64,000 bases of DNA from Synechococcus sp. JA-3-3Ab (GCF_000013205.1 NC_007775.1:1174501-1238500), one strand, 5' to 3'; shown: positions 44,896 to 54,644, counted from the first letter of the stretch. Notes: generated by a model from the letters alone, not told the origin. Numbers and translations: made by a program.

Positions 44896-46359
44896 TCATC
44901 GCCAGGAGTACAAAGCTCGCAGGCGTTGGCTTTTTTTGTGCTGGTGGGCCTGCATGCGGGCCAGCAGCTCGTCCAGCAGGGCAACCGCCTCCAGGAGATA
45001 GGGGCCCTTATTGAGCATGACGCACTCGGCGCGGGCAGACAGCACCGCATCGGAAAGCTCAGGCCGGGAGGGCAGGCCCTCCTTGGTGAGCTGATCCAGC
45101 ACCTGCGTAGCCCAGACTACCGGCACATGGGCGGCCTCACAGATCCACAGCAGCTCCTCCTGGATCTCGCCCAGGCGCAGCCAGCCAATCTCCACGGCCA
45201 GATCTCCCCGGGCAATCATCACCCCCAGGGGCCGGCAGCCGTCGACGGCCGCGATCAGAGTGGGCAGGTTTTGCACCGCTCGCTGCGTTTCAATCTTGAG
45301 GATCAAGCCCAGATCGGGCCGGGCCTGGCGCCGCTCCAGCTCAGAAAACAGCAACTGCAAATCCGCCGGCTGCTGGACAAAGGAATAGCCCACCAGGTCG
45401 GCATGCCGCACCACGAAGTCCAAGTCTTGGCGATCTTTCTCGGTGAGGGGCTGGATCGAGAGCTGGCTGTCGGGAAAGTTGAGGCCTTTTTCCTCCCGCA
45501 GCTTCTTGCCCTGCGGGGCGACTTTGTCCACCTCCAGCACCACCCCTGCCGGCTCGATCCCCACTACACGAGCGCCGATTTTGCCGTCGTCGATCCAAAC
45601 AGTTGCCCCCACCTTGAGGTGGGCCAAGATCTCCGGCAGGGTGCAAGCCACCTGGCAGCAGATGTCAGAGTCGACCGGCGGAATGGCTGCCGTGAGCAGG
45701 ATGCGATCCCCACCGTACACCTTGGCTTTGCCGGGTGGCATGGCCACCAGGCCCGTGCGGATCTTGGGGCCGGCCAGGTCGAACAAAATCTTGCAGCGCC
45801 GTTGAGTCTGGGCTTCGGCCTGGCGCAAGTGGGCCACCATTTTCTCCCACACCAGGGGATCGTCGTGGGCGCAGTTGATCCGGGCCACGTTCATCCCCCG
45901 TTGCAGCAGTTGCAGCAGCAGCTCGGGCTGCTCGGCAGCTTCGCTGGGCAGGGTCACCATGATGCGGGCGCGGCGGTGGGGAGAAGGAGGGCCAAACAGC
46001 GCCTCAGCATGCTGCTCCAGCGCCATGTCCCCAGCGTAAAACTCCTCATAGCTGGGCCCCTTGTGGCTTAGGCCCTGCGTGGCTGCCAAAGTGGCGATCA
46101 CTGCATCCAGGGTCTCTAAGACCCGCGATTCACACCGTCCCAGCGAGGACAGCCCCACCGCAGCCAGCTCCAATTGCAGGTTGCGCAGATCGTGTTGGCG
46201 TAGCGCCAAATACCGAGCTAGGTTCTCGAGAGCGGGGGAGGGGTTGCAGGGGCTGCCCCAGGCGGTCAAGTACTTCTGGGATCCCTCCACAACTTGCTGT
46301 CGCAGCTCCAGGAGCTGCTCTAGCAAACGCTTAGGCGAAGAGGGGGAAGAGGAAGCCAT
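44896..46359 (-). CDS. Pyruvate-kinase-like protein with N-terminal extension and no C-terminal domain
   Basis: A 487-residue protein. About 130 residues of helical, unrecognised sequence come first. The pyruvate-kinase barrel follows, with GMNVARINCAHDDPLVWEKM, KILFDLAGPKIRTG, DSQLSIQPLTEKDRQDLDFV, the Lys-Glu strand GLILKIETQRAVQNLP, and the ADP-site VMIARGDLAVEIGW. The protein ends shortly after MLNKGPYLLEAV, so the allosteric C-terminal domain is missing. Catalytic Arg, Lys and Glu positions look kept, but the usual NFSHG reads NCAHD. It is embedded in opposite orientation between lptB and lptF. Confidence 0.8.
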   Translation of the reverse strand: MASSSPSSPKRLLEQLLELRQQVVEGSQKYLTAWGSPCNPSPALENLARYLALRQHDLRNLQLELAAVGLSSLGRCESRVLETLDAVIATLAATQGLSHKGPSYEEFYAGDMALEQHAEALFGPPSPHRRARIMVTLPSEAAEQPELLLQLLQRGMNVARINCAHDDPLVWEKMVAHLRQAEAQTQRRCKILFDLAGPKIRTGLVAMPPGKAKVYGGDRILLTAAIPPVDSDICCQVACTLPEILAHLKVGATVWIDDGKIGARVVGIEPAGVVLEVDKVAPQGKKLREEKGLNFPDSQLSIQPLTEKDRQDLDFVVRHADLVGYSFVQQPADLQLLFSELERRQARPDLGLILKIETQRAVQNLPTLIAAVDGCRPLGVMIARGDLAVEIGWLRLGEIQEELLWICEAAHVPVVWATQVLDQLTKEGLPSRPELSDAVLSARAECVMLNKGPYLLEAVALLDELLARMQAHQHKKSQRLRALYSWR

Positions 46360-46614
46360 GCTGAAAGCTATCTCAAGACAAACAAGCCCAACGCCCGGCC
46401 CAAGCCCGCCTTGGGTCGATCATAGGCAAGTTAGGGTGAAAAAGGGAGGCGATTAACCTTTTGTTGGCCAGCGTTCCGGTCTAGAGTCGTTAACAGCCTT
46501 CGGGTTGTCCTGACTGCTACTTCCCTTGGTTTTGTGAAACTTCATTCTCCCCCTACTCCTCCTTCAATCAAGCAGTCTTGCAACAGGCTCTCCATCGTTT
46601 GCGCGGTGGGCCTG

Positions 46615-47736
46615 ATGGATCGCTACATCATCTCCGAGATGCTCCTGCCCTTTTTCTTTGGGGTGGGAGCGTTCACCACCCTGGTGATGGCAGTGGGATC
46701 CCTGTTTGAGCTGGTGCGGCTAGTGGTAGAGGCGGGGCTGTCCCTTTCAGCAGCGTTGCAAGTGTTTGTGTTGCGGGCGCCGGGGATCATCGTCCTGACG
46801 TTCCCCATGTCGATGTTGCTGGCGACGTTGCTGGCCTATGGGCGCCTGTCTGCTGATAACGAGATCACTGCCCTGCGCGGCTGCGGCGTGAGCCTCTATC
46901 GTCTGGTGGTGCCGGCCCTCCTTCTCAGCCTCTTGGTGACGACGTTAACGTTTCTCTTCAACGAGCTGGTGGTGCCGGTGAGCAACCGCCAGGCGGCCCT
47001 GACTCTAAACCGCGCTTTGAACCGAACTCCAGAGTTCCGCCGCGAGAACATCCTCTACCAAGAGTTCGGCGAGATCCTCGCGCCCGAGCCAGACGGCACT
47101 TTTTCCCGCCGGCAAGGGCTAACCCGTCAGTTCTATGCCCGCAGCTTCGATGGCCAGCAGATGCGCGGCGTGATCGTGCTGGATCTTTCCAACGAGGCTC
47201 TCAGCCAGATCCTGCTGGCGCAGCAGGGGCGCTGGGATCCCCAGGAGAACCTCTGGGTGTTTGAGGAGGGCACCAACTACATCGTCTCCCCTGATGGCAC
47301 CTACAGCAACATCGCCACCTTTGCCCGCCAGGAGTTGCGCCTGCCGCGCGCGCCGCTGGATTTGGCCCAGGAGGTCCGCAGCCCCGAGGAGATGAACATT
47401 CAAGAGCTGCGCCGCTACATCGAGGTCATCGCCAGCTCGGGGGATCTGCAGGGGGTACGCCGCCTTCAGGTTAGCCTCAGCCAAAAGTACGCCATCCCCT
47501 TTGCCTGTCTGGCCTTCACCTTGATTGGGGCGCCCCTGGCGCTGCGCCCCCAGCGCACCAGTTCTTCTCTGGGCCTGGGCCTCAGCGTGCTGATTATCTT
47601 CGCCTACTACGTGCTGCTGTTTGTCAGCCAGGCGCTGGGCCAGATTGGAACCTTGGGGCCGGAGGTGGCGGCCTGGTTGCCCAACTTCATCTGCTCCGCA
47701 GTGGGGCTAGGACTACTTTACCGAGCCAATCGCTAG
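46615..47736 (+). CDS. lptF: LPS export permease LptF/LptG family
   Basis: A YjgP/YjgQ permease that with LptB moves LPS through the envelope. The 373-residue protein has membrane helices near residues 12-35, 55-75, 98-118 and three at the C-terminus (about 290-370), with a large periplasmic beta-jellyroll between. MDRYIISEMLLPFFFGVGAF and RLSADNEITALRGCGVSLYR are family signatures. Cyanobacteria often encode one LptF/G-type protein. The ATG at 46615 is chosen over longer open sequence. Confidence 0.9.
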   Translation: MDRYIISEMLLPFFFGVGAFTTLVMAVGSLFELVRLVVEAGLSLSAALQVFVLRAPGIIVLTFPMSMLLATLLAYGRLSADNEITALRGCGVSLYRLVVPALLLSLLVTTLTFLFNELVVPVSNRQAALTLNRALNRTPEFRRENILYQEFGEILAPEPDGTFSRRQGLTRQFYARSFDGQQMRGVIVLDLSNEALSQILLAQQGRWDPQENLWVFEEGTNYIVSPDGTYSNIATFARQELRLPRAPLDLAQEVRSPEEMNIQELRRYIEVIASSGDLQGVRRLQVSLSQKYAIPFACLAFTLIGAPLALRPQRTSSSLGLGLSVLIIFAYYVLLFVSQALGQIGTLGPEVAAWLPNFICSAVGLGLLYRANR

Positions 47737-47747
47737 GCAAAGGCCAG

Positions 47748-48761
47748 CTACCGCAGCGGGATGAACTCGGTGCGGCCAATGATTTGCTGGCCTTGGTCGG
47801 AGAGGGCATAGTTGATGAAATCAGCCACCACGGGGCTGGTTTTTTGCGGTACCACCAAAAACACGTTGCGGGCCAGCGGGTAGCGGCCACTTTGGATGGC
47901 CTCGCGGGTGGGCATCTGGCCGTCGATGGGCACCATCCTCACCGTTTGCTGGTTTTGCACCTGATCCACGGTGCTGTAGGTGATGCCGTCTTCTCCCAAA
48001 GCCCGCAGGAGAGGGGTGGTGGCATCCTGGGTGGCAGTGGTGAAGTAGGGCGGGTTATCGGGGGCAAAGGGCAGCCCCAACAGCACCAGCTCCTGGAAAA
48101 CGCTGTAGGTGCCGCTCTGAGGGGCGCGGTTGAGAACGCGAATCGGACGATCGGGGCCGCCTACCTGGCTCCAGTTGGTGATCCGGCCCTGGAAGATGTC
48201 GGCCAACTGCTGCAGCGTCAGGCCGCCCTTGTAGGGGTTGTTTACCCCCACCGCCACCGCCAGGGCATCTTTGGCCACCGGGATGGCCTGCAAACCCGCC
48301 TGGACTTCGCTGGCATTGAGGGGGCGAGAGCTGGCAGCAAGCTGGATGCGACCTTCCATCAGGGCCTTGAGGCCGGCGTTGGATCCATTGGGCTTGCCGT
48401 CGGGGATCCCGTAGGTGATGGGGATGGCGGGGTTGCGCTGGCTGTAGCCTGACTTCAAGGCCAAGACAATGCGGATCATGGTGACGCTGCCGTCCATCTG
48501 CAGCACCGCCGGGTTGGGCAGGGAAGTATCCAGATTAACCGCGCTGGGTGGCTGGTTGGGGGCCTGGGCTGGAGGAAGATTGGGGGCCGTTGGCGCTTGC
48601 GGCTGGGCAGCCGGGATCTGGCCAGGGACAGAAGGCGCGTTCCCTCGCTTCAGGAAAGAGTCAAGCAGGCCGGAACGATAGGCATACCAGCCGCCTCCCC
48701 CCAGTATCGCCAGCAAAAGAATGTAGACAATCGGAGGTGGGCCGGAAGGTCGTACGGTCAT
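47748..48761 (-). CDS. Membrane-anchored PstS-like substrate-binding protein
   Basis: A 337-residue protein with one N-terminal helix (IVYILLLAILGGGGWYAY), a Pro/Ala-rich linker (about residues 40-80), and a type 2 periplasmic-binding domain. SVTMIRIVLALKSGYSQRNP and GLTLQQLADIFQGRITNWSQ are typical of phosphate-type binding proteins. The phosphate-ligand loop GSGT is not obvious (DGSVTM), so phosphate binding is uncertain. The ATG at 48761 follows a GAGGGGG site. It converges on lptF. Confidence 0.8.
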   Translation of the reverse strand: MTVRPSGPPPIVYILLLAILGGGGWYAYRSGLLDSFLKRGNAPSVPGQIPAAQPQAPTAPNLPPAQAPNQPPSAVNLDTSLPNPAVLQMDGSVTMIRIVLALKSGYSQRNPAIPITYGIPDGKPNGSNAGLKALMEGRIQLAASSRPLNASEVQAGLQAIPVAKDALAVAVGVNNPYKGGLTLQQLADIFQGRITNWSQVGGPDRPIRVLNRAPQSGTYSVFQELVLLGLPFAPDNPPYFTTATQDATTPLLRALGEDGITYSTVDQVQNQQTVRMVPIDGQMPTREAIQSGRYPLARNVFLVVPQKTSPVVADFINYALSDQGQQIIGRTEFIPLR

Positions 48762-48853
48762 GGGATCCCCCTCGAGAAATTCGCAGTCCAGACTTTGGCG
48801 GACTTTCCCCCTCTGTTGTATCAACTGTTTGCCCGGACTGGGCAAGCCGCAGG

Positions 48854-50905
48854 TTAAAGGGCATTCTGTCCCACCTCCCGCAGCTCAATGACATCGGCGC
48901 GGGGATCTGCCTGCAGAACCTCCAACTCGATCCAGGCCCCCAGCGGCACCTGCCGTTCCAAGCGCACCGGCACGCGAAAGGCAATCTCATCCAGCATGGC
49001 CATCACCAGGTTCTCCTCCTCGCGCAGGTAGCCCAAGACCAAGGCCTGCCAAATCTGCCCCGGTCGCTGACGCAGGTACTCGATGCTCCAGTAGCGCTTG
49101 GACTTGCGCTCCACCTGGTTGGCCTCGGCGGTGCCTGGCTCGATCCCCAGCAACAATTGCTGCACCTTGGCTTCTGTCAAGGGCAAGGGATCCCCGCGCA
49201 AAAAAGCCTTGATCTGGTAGTGGGCCACCAGATCCAGGTAGCGGCGAATGGGAGAGGTCACCTGACAGTAGGCATCGAGCCCTAGCCCCGTATGTCGCCC
49301 CGGTTGGGTGGCCACTTCCGCCCGCGAGAGACAGCGCATGATGGCAAACGACCGAACCGGACCCTGGGGGTACAGATCCAAAACCTCCGGCGGGGGCAGC
49401 TCAGGAGCCGGCTGCAGGCGATAGGGCACCGGGATCCCGTTTTGGCGGGCAAAGCGAGCGGCTACCTCACCGGCCAGCACCATCATCTCCGCCACCATCT
49501 GCCGCGCCGGCGTATCCTCGATCACCCGCAGGTGGGGGATCTCGTCGATGACCTTGATGTCCTGCTCCGGCAGGCCGATGGGGATCGCCCCTTGCGCCAG
49601 TCGCCAGGCGTAGCGCCAGCGCGCTGCCCGAGCAATGGCTGTCAATTGGGCCTCCGCCCCCAACTCCAGCATCTCGTCGGCATCGTCGTAGGTGAGGCGG
49701 TAGTTGACCCGGATCTGGCTGAGGCAAATTTCGTAGTCGCGCACGGCCCCGTCGGATCCCAGCCGGATGCCGAAGCTAAGGGCAGGCCGCACCTCCCCCT
49801 GCACCAAGCTCATCGGGCCGGTGGACAACTCCGATGGAAACATCGGGATCACCCGCTCCGGCAAATAGACGCTGGTGCCCCGCTTGCGGGCTTCTAAGTC
49901 GAGGGGATCCCCCCACTGCACCCAACAACTGGGATCGGCGATGTGGATCCAGAGCTTCACCTCGTCATCCGACTCAAACTCGACGCTGAGAGCATCGTCG
50001 ATGTCGCGGGTGCTGGCATCGTCGATGGTGTAGGTGTGAAGATGGGTGAGATCCCGGCGCAGAGGCAGATCCAAGAAGGGGGGAGGCCCGCCAAGCAAAG
50101 TTTGGGCGTAGCGCTCCACCTCCTTGGGAAATTGGGTGGGGATCCCCGTAAGGCGCAGGGCCAGGTTCTCGTGGCGGCTCCACAGGCCCAGGGCTACCAG
50201 GGCGTCAAAGGCTCCTTGAGGAGTGTCGGGAAATCCCATCAGTTGCAGCAGTTGCGAGACCCGCTCCCGATCCGAGGGGGTGAGGTTGTGGGAGAGATCC
50301 TCGTGGCTGCGAATGCTGGCCGCCGCTCCCTGCAAAGCTAGGCGCTCCAGCACCTCCAGACGAGCTCGTTCCGCTGGGCTCCAAGTGTACTTTTGCCCAG
50401 GCTGGGCCACCGCTGCCTTTAGGCGGGCCTCAAACTCGGCCTGTTCCTGCTGCCGCTGCTGGGTAACGGCAATTTGATGGAGAATTTCCTTCACCTGAGC
50501 CGGAGTACGCGGCTCGTAGCCTTCCCCCTTTGCCTTAAAGTAGACGTAATCCTCGCTCAAAAGACGGTAGGCAGCATAGGTGGAGACCGGGGAATCGTCG
50601 GAAAACAACAACTGGGCCATCTCCGACAGGCTCAGGGGCCGACGCTCCTCCTGAACCAATTCCCAGGCCAAAGCCAAACTTTCGGGATCCAACTTTGCCT
50701 GCACCGCCTGCCAAAAGCCCGGGATATCGGACACCGTAAAGCTGGAATTGCCGTTCAAGGCAAACGTAATTTGGCGAGGGTGAACGCTGTGCACCTGCCC
50801 CGAAGCCACGCCCAGCAGCAGGTTCTTTTTGCCCTCGGTGCCCTCAACTACTGCCAGTACCCGCTCGTTGTTGTGGCGAAACTCGACCAGCGTGCCCTTT
50901 TCCAC
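48854..50905 (-). CDS. rnr: RNase II/R-family exoribonuclease
   Basis: A 683-residue 3-prime to 5-prime exoribonuclease. The RNB domain has LTHLHTYTIDDASTRDIDDA with the metal-binding Asp cluster, HIADPSCWVQWGDPLDLEAR, TSVYLPERVIPMFP and YCQVTSPIRRYLDLVAHYQI. The N-terminal half has weak cold-shock-like sequence. No clear S1 domain is visible in the last 70 residues, so it may be the shorter RNase II-like form found in cyanobacteria. The start MEKGTLVEFRHNNERVLAV matches homologues. Confidence 0.9.
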   Translation of the reverse strand: MEKGTLVEFRHNNERVLAVVEGTEGKKNLLLGVASGQVHSVHPRQITFALNGNSSFTVSDIPGFWQAVQAKLDPESLALAWELVQEERRPLSLSEMAQLLFSDDSPVSTYAAYRLLSEDYVYFKAKGEGYEPRTPAQVKEILHQIAVTQQRQQEQAEFEARLKAAVAQPGQKYTWSPAERARLEVLERLALQGAAASIRSHEDLSHNLTPSDRERVSQLLQLMGFPDTPQGAFDALVALGLWSRHENLALRLTGIPTQFPKEVERYAQTLLGGPPPFLDLPLRRDLTHLHTYTIDDASTRDIDDALSVEFESDDEVKLWIHIADPSCWVQWGDPLDLEARKRGTSVYLPERVIPMFPSELSTGPMSLVQGEVRPALSFGIRLGSDGAVRDYEICLSQIRVNYRLTYDDADEMLELGAEAQLTAIARAARWRYAWRLAQGAIPIGLPEQDIKVIDEIPHLRVIEDTPARQMVAEMMVLAGEVAARFARQNGIPVPYRLQPAPELPPPEVLDLYPQGPVRSFAIMRCLSRAEVATQPGRHTGLGLDAYCQVTSPIRRYLDLVAHYQIKAFLRGDPLPLTEAKVQQLLLGIEPGTAEANQVERKSKRYWSIEYLRQRPGQIWQALVLGYLREEENLVMAMLDEIAFRVPVRLERQVPLGAWIELEVLQADPRADVIELREVGQNAL

Positions 50906-51284
50906 CCTCTTTCCCCATGTAGGTTGCCGCCAGAATTGTATTTTCTCCTGGCTCTACTTCTCCTGCCCATGGGGAAAACCCGACAAGCCAAACCAGCCCC
51001 AGAGGGCGAGCGCTTGCCAGCGGGAGGATCCCAAGGCAGGGCGGAGGCAGTTGCCGAGCCGGCCAGAGGAGGTACCCGGCCTCTTCGTGTTTCTTTGGAT
51101 ATGCCGCCACCTCCGTCTGTATGTGATACCTTTTATCCAGGTTTAGGGGAAACTGACGAACCGGCTAGAGGTTGGCAGGTTTTTTCTTGGCGCCACCTCG
51201 GCTGTAGATTTGCCGATTTGTCCAGAGGTTTGCTAAGCGGGCTATCCTTTTTCCTTGGGCTTTCTTGCAGCAAAGGGATGAGCA
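50906..51284. other. Divergent intergenic region between the RNB nuclease and the regulator
   Basis: About 380 bases with no convincing gene. A 115-codon open frame at 50969-51316 overlaps the regulator start and has no recognisable sequence. TTGCCGATTTG near 51210 and TATCC near 51241 might be regulator promoter elements. The region must hold promoters for both flanking genes. Confidence 0.35.
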
Positions 51285-51917
51285 GTGGACAACCCAAAGC
51301 GATTGTTGCTGATTGACGACGATCCAAACCTGATCCTTCTGGTGAAGGATTACCTGGAGTTTCGCGGCTACGAGGTGGTTGCGGCGAGCAATGGCCTGGA
51401 AGGGTTAGAGGCGATGCGCCACTTTACTCCGGATTTGATCATCTGCGATGTGATGATGCCGGAGATGGATGGCTACACGTTTGTCCAGACCATTCGCTCC
51501 AACAGCGCGACGGACTGGATTCCGGTGATCTTTTTGTCAGCCCGCGGGCAAACGGCAGATCGGGTGCGCGGCCTCAACACGGGGGCAGATGTTTACCTGG
51601 TCAAGCCCTTTGAGCCGGAAGAGCTGGTGGCTCAGGTGGAGTCCGTCCTCAAGCACACCGAGCGCCTGTTGCAAATGCAGAATGCGGTCATTCAGCCGGT
51701 CATCAAGTTAGATCGGGAAATCGAGCTCACCCCTACGGAAGCCAAGGTGATCCAGTATGTGGCCAGGGGCATGTCCAACCGCGAGATTGCCGAGGTGATG
51801 GGAGTGAGCCAGCGCACCGTCGAAAGCCATGTCAGCAACATGCTGAGCAAAACCGGCCTGCACAACCGCACCGAACTGGCCCGCTGGGCCCTCGAAAGTG
51901 GTTTGGGCAGAGGCTGA
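51285..51917 (+). CDS. NarL/LuxR-family response regulator (Ycf29-like)
   Basis: A 210-residue two-component regulator. The receiver has LLLIDDDPNL, the phospho-acceptor Asp in LIICDVMMPEMDG, and Lys in VYLVKPFEP. The C-terminal LuxR helix-turn-helix reads LTPTEAKVIQYVARGMSNRE followed by VSQRTVESHVSNMLSKTGLH. The layout and helix sequence resemble the plastid/cyanobacterial Ycf29 group. The start is a GTG at 51285. No kinase is adjacent, as is usual for this group. Confidence 0.88.
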   Translation: MDNPKRLLLIDDDPNLILLVKDYLEFRGYEVVAASNGLEGLEAMRHFTPDLIICDVMMPEMDGYTFVQTIRSNSATDWIPVIFLSARGQTADRVRGLNTGADVYLVKPFEPEELVAQVESVLKHTERLLQMQNAVIQPVIKLDREIELTPTEAKVIQYVARGMSNREIAEVMGVSQRTVESHVSNMLSKTGLHNRTELARWALESGLGRG

Positions 51918-52116
51918 GGGGGCCTTTGTTGCATCGCCGCTTGCCGACAAAAGGGCAACTCAGGGGATCTGGCTTTTCCTCTCTGTCTGGGGGCAACTCT
52001 GGAGGGGCGGGCGAGCGTTGGGCAGGATCGGGGATCTTTCAACTCCTCTGCCCGCCGTCTGCGGTTTTGGCGGCAAACTGAAGAAGGTACCCCGCCACGG
52101 CTACGGTTTAGACCTT

Positions 52117-53325
52117 ATGGGATCCCGTTTACCGCGTCCGGCCCGGCCCATCCGCTCCGGCCACTACCCGGCCAAGGAGCTGTGCAGCCAGTGCGGCCTC
52201 TGCGATACCCGCTACGTCGCCCACGTCAAGGAAGCCTGTGCCTTTTTGAACCAGCAGTTCACCCGCCTAGAAGAGCAAACCCACGGGCGATCGCGGGAAT
52301 CGCTGCGCTCCAAATCGGATGCCGTCAGCGACAGCGACTACTTCGGCGTCTACGAGGCAATGTACACGGCCCGCCGGCGGGATCCGATCCCGGGTGCCCA
52401 GTGGACGGGCATCGTCAGCAGCATCGGCATGAAGGCCCTCAGCAGCGGCCTAGTAGAAGGGGTGGTGTGCGTGCAGGCGGATCCCCGGGATCGCTTTCAG
52501 CCACGGCCTGTCTTGGCGCGTACCCCAGAAGCGGTCTTGGCGGCGCGGGTCAACAAGCCAACGCTATCGCCCAATCTCTCCGTGCTGGAGCAGGTGGAGC
52601 AAAGCGGCCTCAAGCGCTTGCTGGTGATCGGGGTGGGCTGCCAGATCCAGGCTTTGCGGGCGGTGGAGAAAAACTTGGGCCTGGAGAAGCTCTATGTGTT
52701 GGGCACGCCCTGCGTAGACAACGTCAGCCGCGCCGGGCTGCAAAAGTTTCTTGAAACCACCAGCCGCTCCCCGCAAACGGTGGTGCACTACGAGTTCATG
52801 CAGGACTTCCACGTCCACTTCAAGCACGAAGACGGCTCGGTGGAAAAGGTGCCTTTTTTTGGCCTCAAAACCAAAGAACTAAAAGACGTGTTTGCCCCCT
52901 CTTGCCTTACCTGTTTTGACTACGTCAACAGCCTGGCCGATCTGGTGGTGGGCTATATGGGATCCCCCTTTGGCTGGCAATGGCTGCTGGTGCGCAATGC
53001 GCGCGGGCGGGAGCTCTTGGATCTGGTTTGGGAAGAGCTGGAAACCCAGCCGGTGATCTCGCGGGGCTCGCGGCGGGCGGCGGTGCAACAGGGGATCCAA
53101 GCCTACGAGCAGGCCCTGAGCTTGCCCATGTGGCTGGCCCAGCTCCTGGCGGTGGCCATCCAGCGCTTTGGGCCGCGCGGACTAGAATATGCCCGCTTTT
53201 CCATCGACTCCCACTTTGTCCGCAACTATCTCTACGTCCGCCGCCACTATCCCCACAAGTTGGAGCAGCATGTGCCTCCTTTTGCCCGGCGCATCGTGGA
53301 GCAATACCAACTCCCCTCTCCCTAG
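52117..53325 (+). CDS. bciB: Ferredoxin-dependent divinyl (proto)chlorophyllide 8-vinyl reductase
   Basis: BciB reduces the 8-vinyl group of the chlorophyll intermediate, using FAD and two [4Fe-4S] clusters. The 402-residue product belongs to the F420-hydrogenase beta-subunit family. The N-terminal cluster motif is ELCSQCGLCDTRY (Cys 23, 26, 29), the next block VLGTPCVDNVSRAGLQKFLE, and the C-terminal block PSCLTCFDYVNSLADLVVGY. The start at 52117 gives the length expected for cyanobacterial BciB. Its TAG stop is the 3-base loop of a palindromic repeat. Confidence 0.9.
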   Translation: MGSRLPRPARPIRSGHYPAKELCSQCGLCDTRYVAHVKEACAFLNQQFTRLEEQTHGRSRESLRSKSDAVSDSDYFGVYEAMYTARRRDPIPGAQWTGIVSSIGMKALSSGLVEGVVCVQADPRDRFQPRPVLARTPEAVLAARVNKPTLSPNLSVLEQVEQSGLKRLLVIGVGCQIQALRAVEKNLGLEKLYVLGTPCVDNVSRAGLQKFLETTSRSPQTVVHYEFMQDFHVHFKHEDGSVEKVPFFGLKTKELKDVFAPSCLTCFDYVNSLADLVVGYMGSPFGWQWLLVRNARGRELLDLVWEELETQPVISRGSRRAAVQQGIQAYEQALSLPMWLAQLLAVAIQRFGPRGLEYARFSIDSHFVRNYLYVRRHYPHKLEQHVPPFARRIVEQYQLPSP

Positions 53326-53334
53326 GGGAGAGGG
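53313..53334. repeat. Dispersed palindromic repeat, copy 3 (contains the bciB stop codon)
   Basis: CCCTCTCCC (53314-53322) and GGGAGAGGG (53326-53334) form a perfect 9-pair hairpin whose loop TAG is the bciB stop codon. It lies between convergent bciB and the aminotransferase, so it may also act as a two-way terminator. Confidence 0.75.
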
Positions 53335-53347
53335 CCAACCCTAGAGC

Positions 53348-54544
53348 TCAGCAATAGCGGATCCCGGCTTCTGCCCAGCGGTCGATGGCCTGGCCCAGGC
53401 GTTCGCAATCGGCAATCAGGCTGATCCGCACGTAGCCTTCTCCCCCTTCCCCAAAGGCGTTGCCGGGAGTCACCACCACCCCGGTGGACTCCAAAACCCG
53501 CAGGGCAAACTCCGTCGATCCCTCGGGCGTGCCGTCGGCGGTGCGGGGGGTCGGGATCCAGAGGTACATCGTCGCCCGCGGCGGCTCGATCTGCCAGCCC
53601 AACTCGGCCAGGCGGGCAATGAGGTAGTCGCGTCGGCGGCGGTAGCGCTCCTGCACCTGCTGTAGGTAGCTATCTGGCAAGGCCAAAGCGGTCTCGGCCG
53701 CCTTTTGCAGGGCGCCAAAAATGCCGTAGTCGAGGTTGGTTTTCAGGGTGCGCAGGCTCTGGATAATCTGGCGGTTGCCCACCACAAAGCCTACCCGCCA
53801 ACCGGCCATGTTGTAGGTTTTGGAGAGGGTGTGGAACTCCACGGCCAAGTCCTTGGCGCCAGGGATCTGCAGCAGGCTGGTGGGCCGGTAGCCGTCAAAG
53901 GCCAGCTCGGCATAGCACAGGTCGTGCACCAGGAGGAGGTCGTAGCGGCAAGCAAACGCCACCACTGCTTCAAAAAAGGAGCGGGTCGCCACCGCTGTTG
54001 TCGGGTTGTTGGGGTAGTTGAAGTAGAGCAGCCGCGCCTGCTTGGCCACCTCCGGCGGGATCTCTTGCAGGTCGATGAGCCATCCTTTCTCCGGGCGCAG
54101 CAGCAGTGGGTAGATCTGCCCGCCGGCAATCAGGGGACCGCGAAAATGGGGCGGGTAGGCAGGGCTAGGCACCAGCACCAGATCCCCTGGATCCACGTAG
54201 GCCAGGGCCAGGTGGGTCAGGCCCTCTTTGGATCCCAATAGAGGCAGCACCTCGCCATTGGGATCCAGCTCCACCCCGTAGCGGCGCCAATACCACTCGG
54301 CAATTGCCTGGCGAAAGCTAGCCGTGCCCTCGAAGGGTGGGTAGCCGTGGTGAGCGGGATCGGCAATGGCGGCCTGGGCCGCCTCCACCACCGGCTGGGG
54401 GGTGGGGCCATCGGGGTTGCCCATGCCCAGATCGATCAAATCCAACCCCTGCTGGCGGGCGCGGGCCTTCAGCTCATCCAAGCGGGCAAAGACATAGGCA
54501 GGCAGTTTGTTCAGCCGCTGGGCAGGGGCGAGGGCACGGTTCAT
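53348..54544 (-). CDS. Fold-type I aminotransferase (LL-diaminopimelate aminotransferase-like)
   Basis: A 398-residue PLP enzyme of the aspartate-aminotransferase class. It has GLDLIDLGMGNPDGPTPQPV, LLYFNYPNNPTTAV, and the PLP lysine in TLSKTYNMAGWRVGFVVG. The arrangement resembles cyanobacterial DapL-like and AlaC-like transaminases, so LL-diaminopimelate, alanine or aspartate are candidate substrates; the sequence does not settle it. It is divergent from der. Confidence 0.85.
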   Translation of the reverse strand: MNRALAPAQRLNKLPAYVFARLDELKARARQQGLDLIDLGMGNPDGPTPQPVVEAAQAAIADPAHHGYPPFEGTASFRQAIAEWYWRRYGVELDPNGEVLPLLGSKEGLTHLALAYVDPGDLVLVPSPAYPPHFRGPLIAGGQIYPLLLRPEKGWLIDLQEIPPEVAKQARLLYFNYPNNPTTAVATRSFFEAVVAFACRYDLLLVHDLCYAELAFDGYRPTSLLQIPGAKDLAVEFHTLSKTYNMAGWRVGFVVGNRQIIQSLRTLKTNLDYGIFGALQKAAETALALPDSYLQQVQERYRRRRDYLIARLAELGWQIEPPRATMYLWIPTPRTADGTPEGSTEFALRVLESTGVVVTPGNAFGEGGEGYVRISLIADCERLGQAIDRWAEAGIRYC

Positions 54545-54644
54545 AGCAAGGAGGGGAAACGAGTGCAGCCGGTGTCTGATGGGAGGTTAGCTACCTAACT
54601 TACCGCCAGAGCTGCCTTCAGGGCAATGATTGAGATCAGCGGGT

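Noticed and set aside
50969-51316. 115-codon open frame before the response regulator
   Set aside because: It overlaps the regulator start in another frame, has low-complexity sequence and no homology I recognise.
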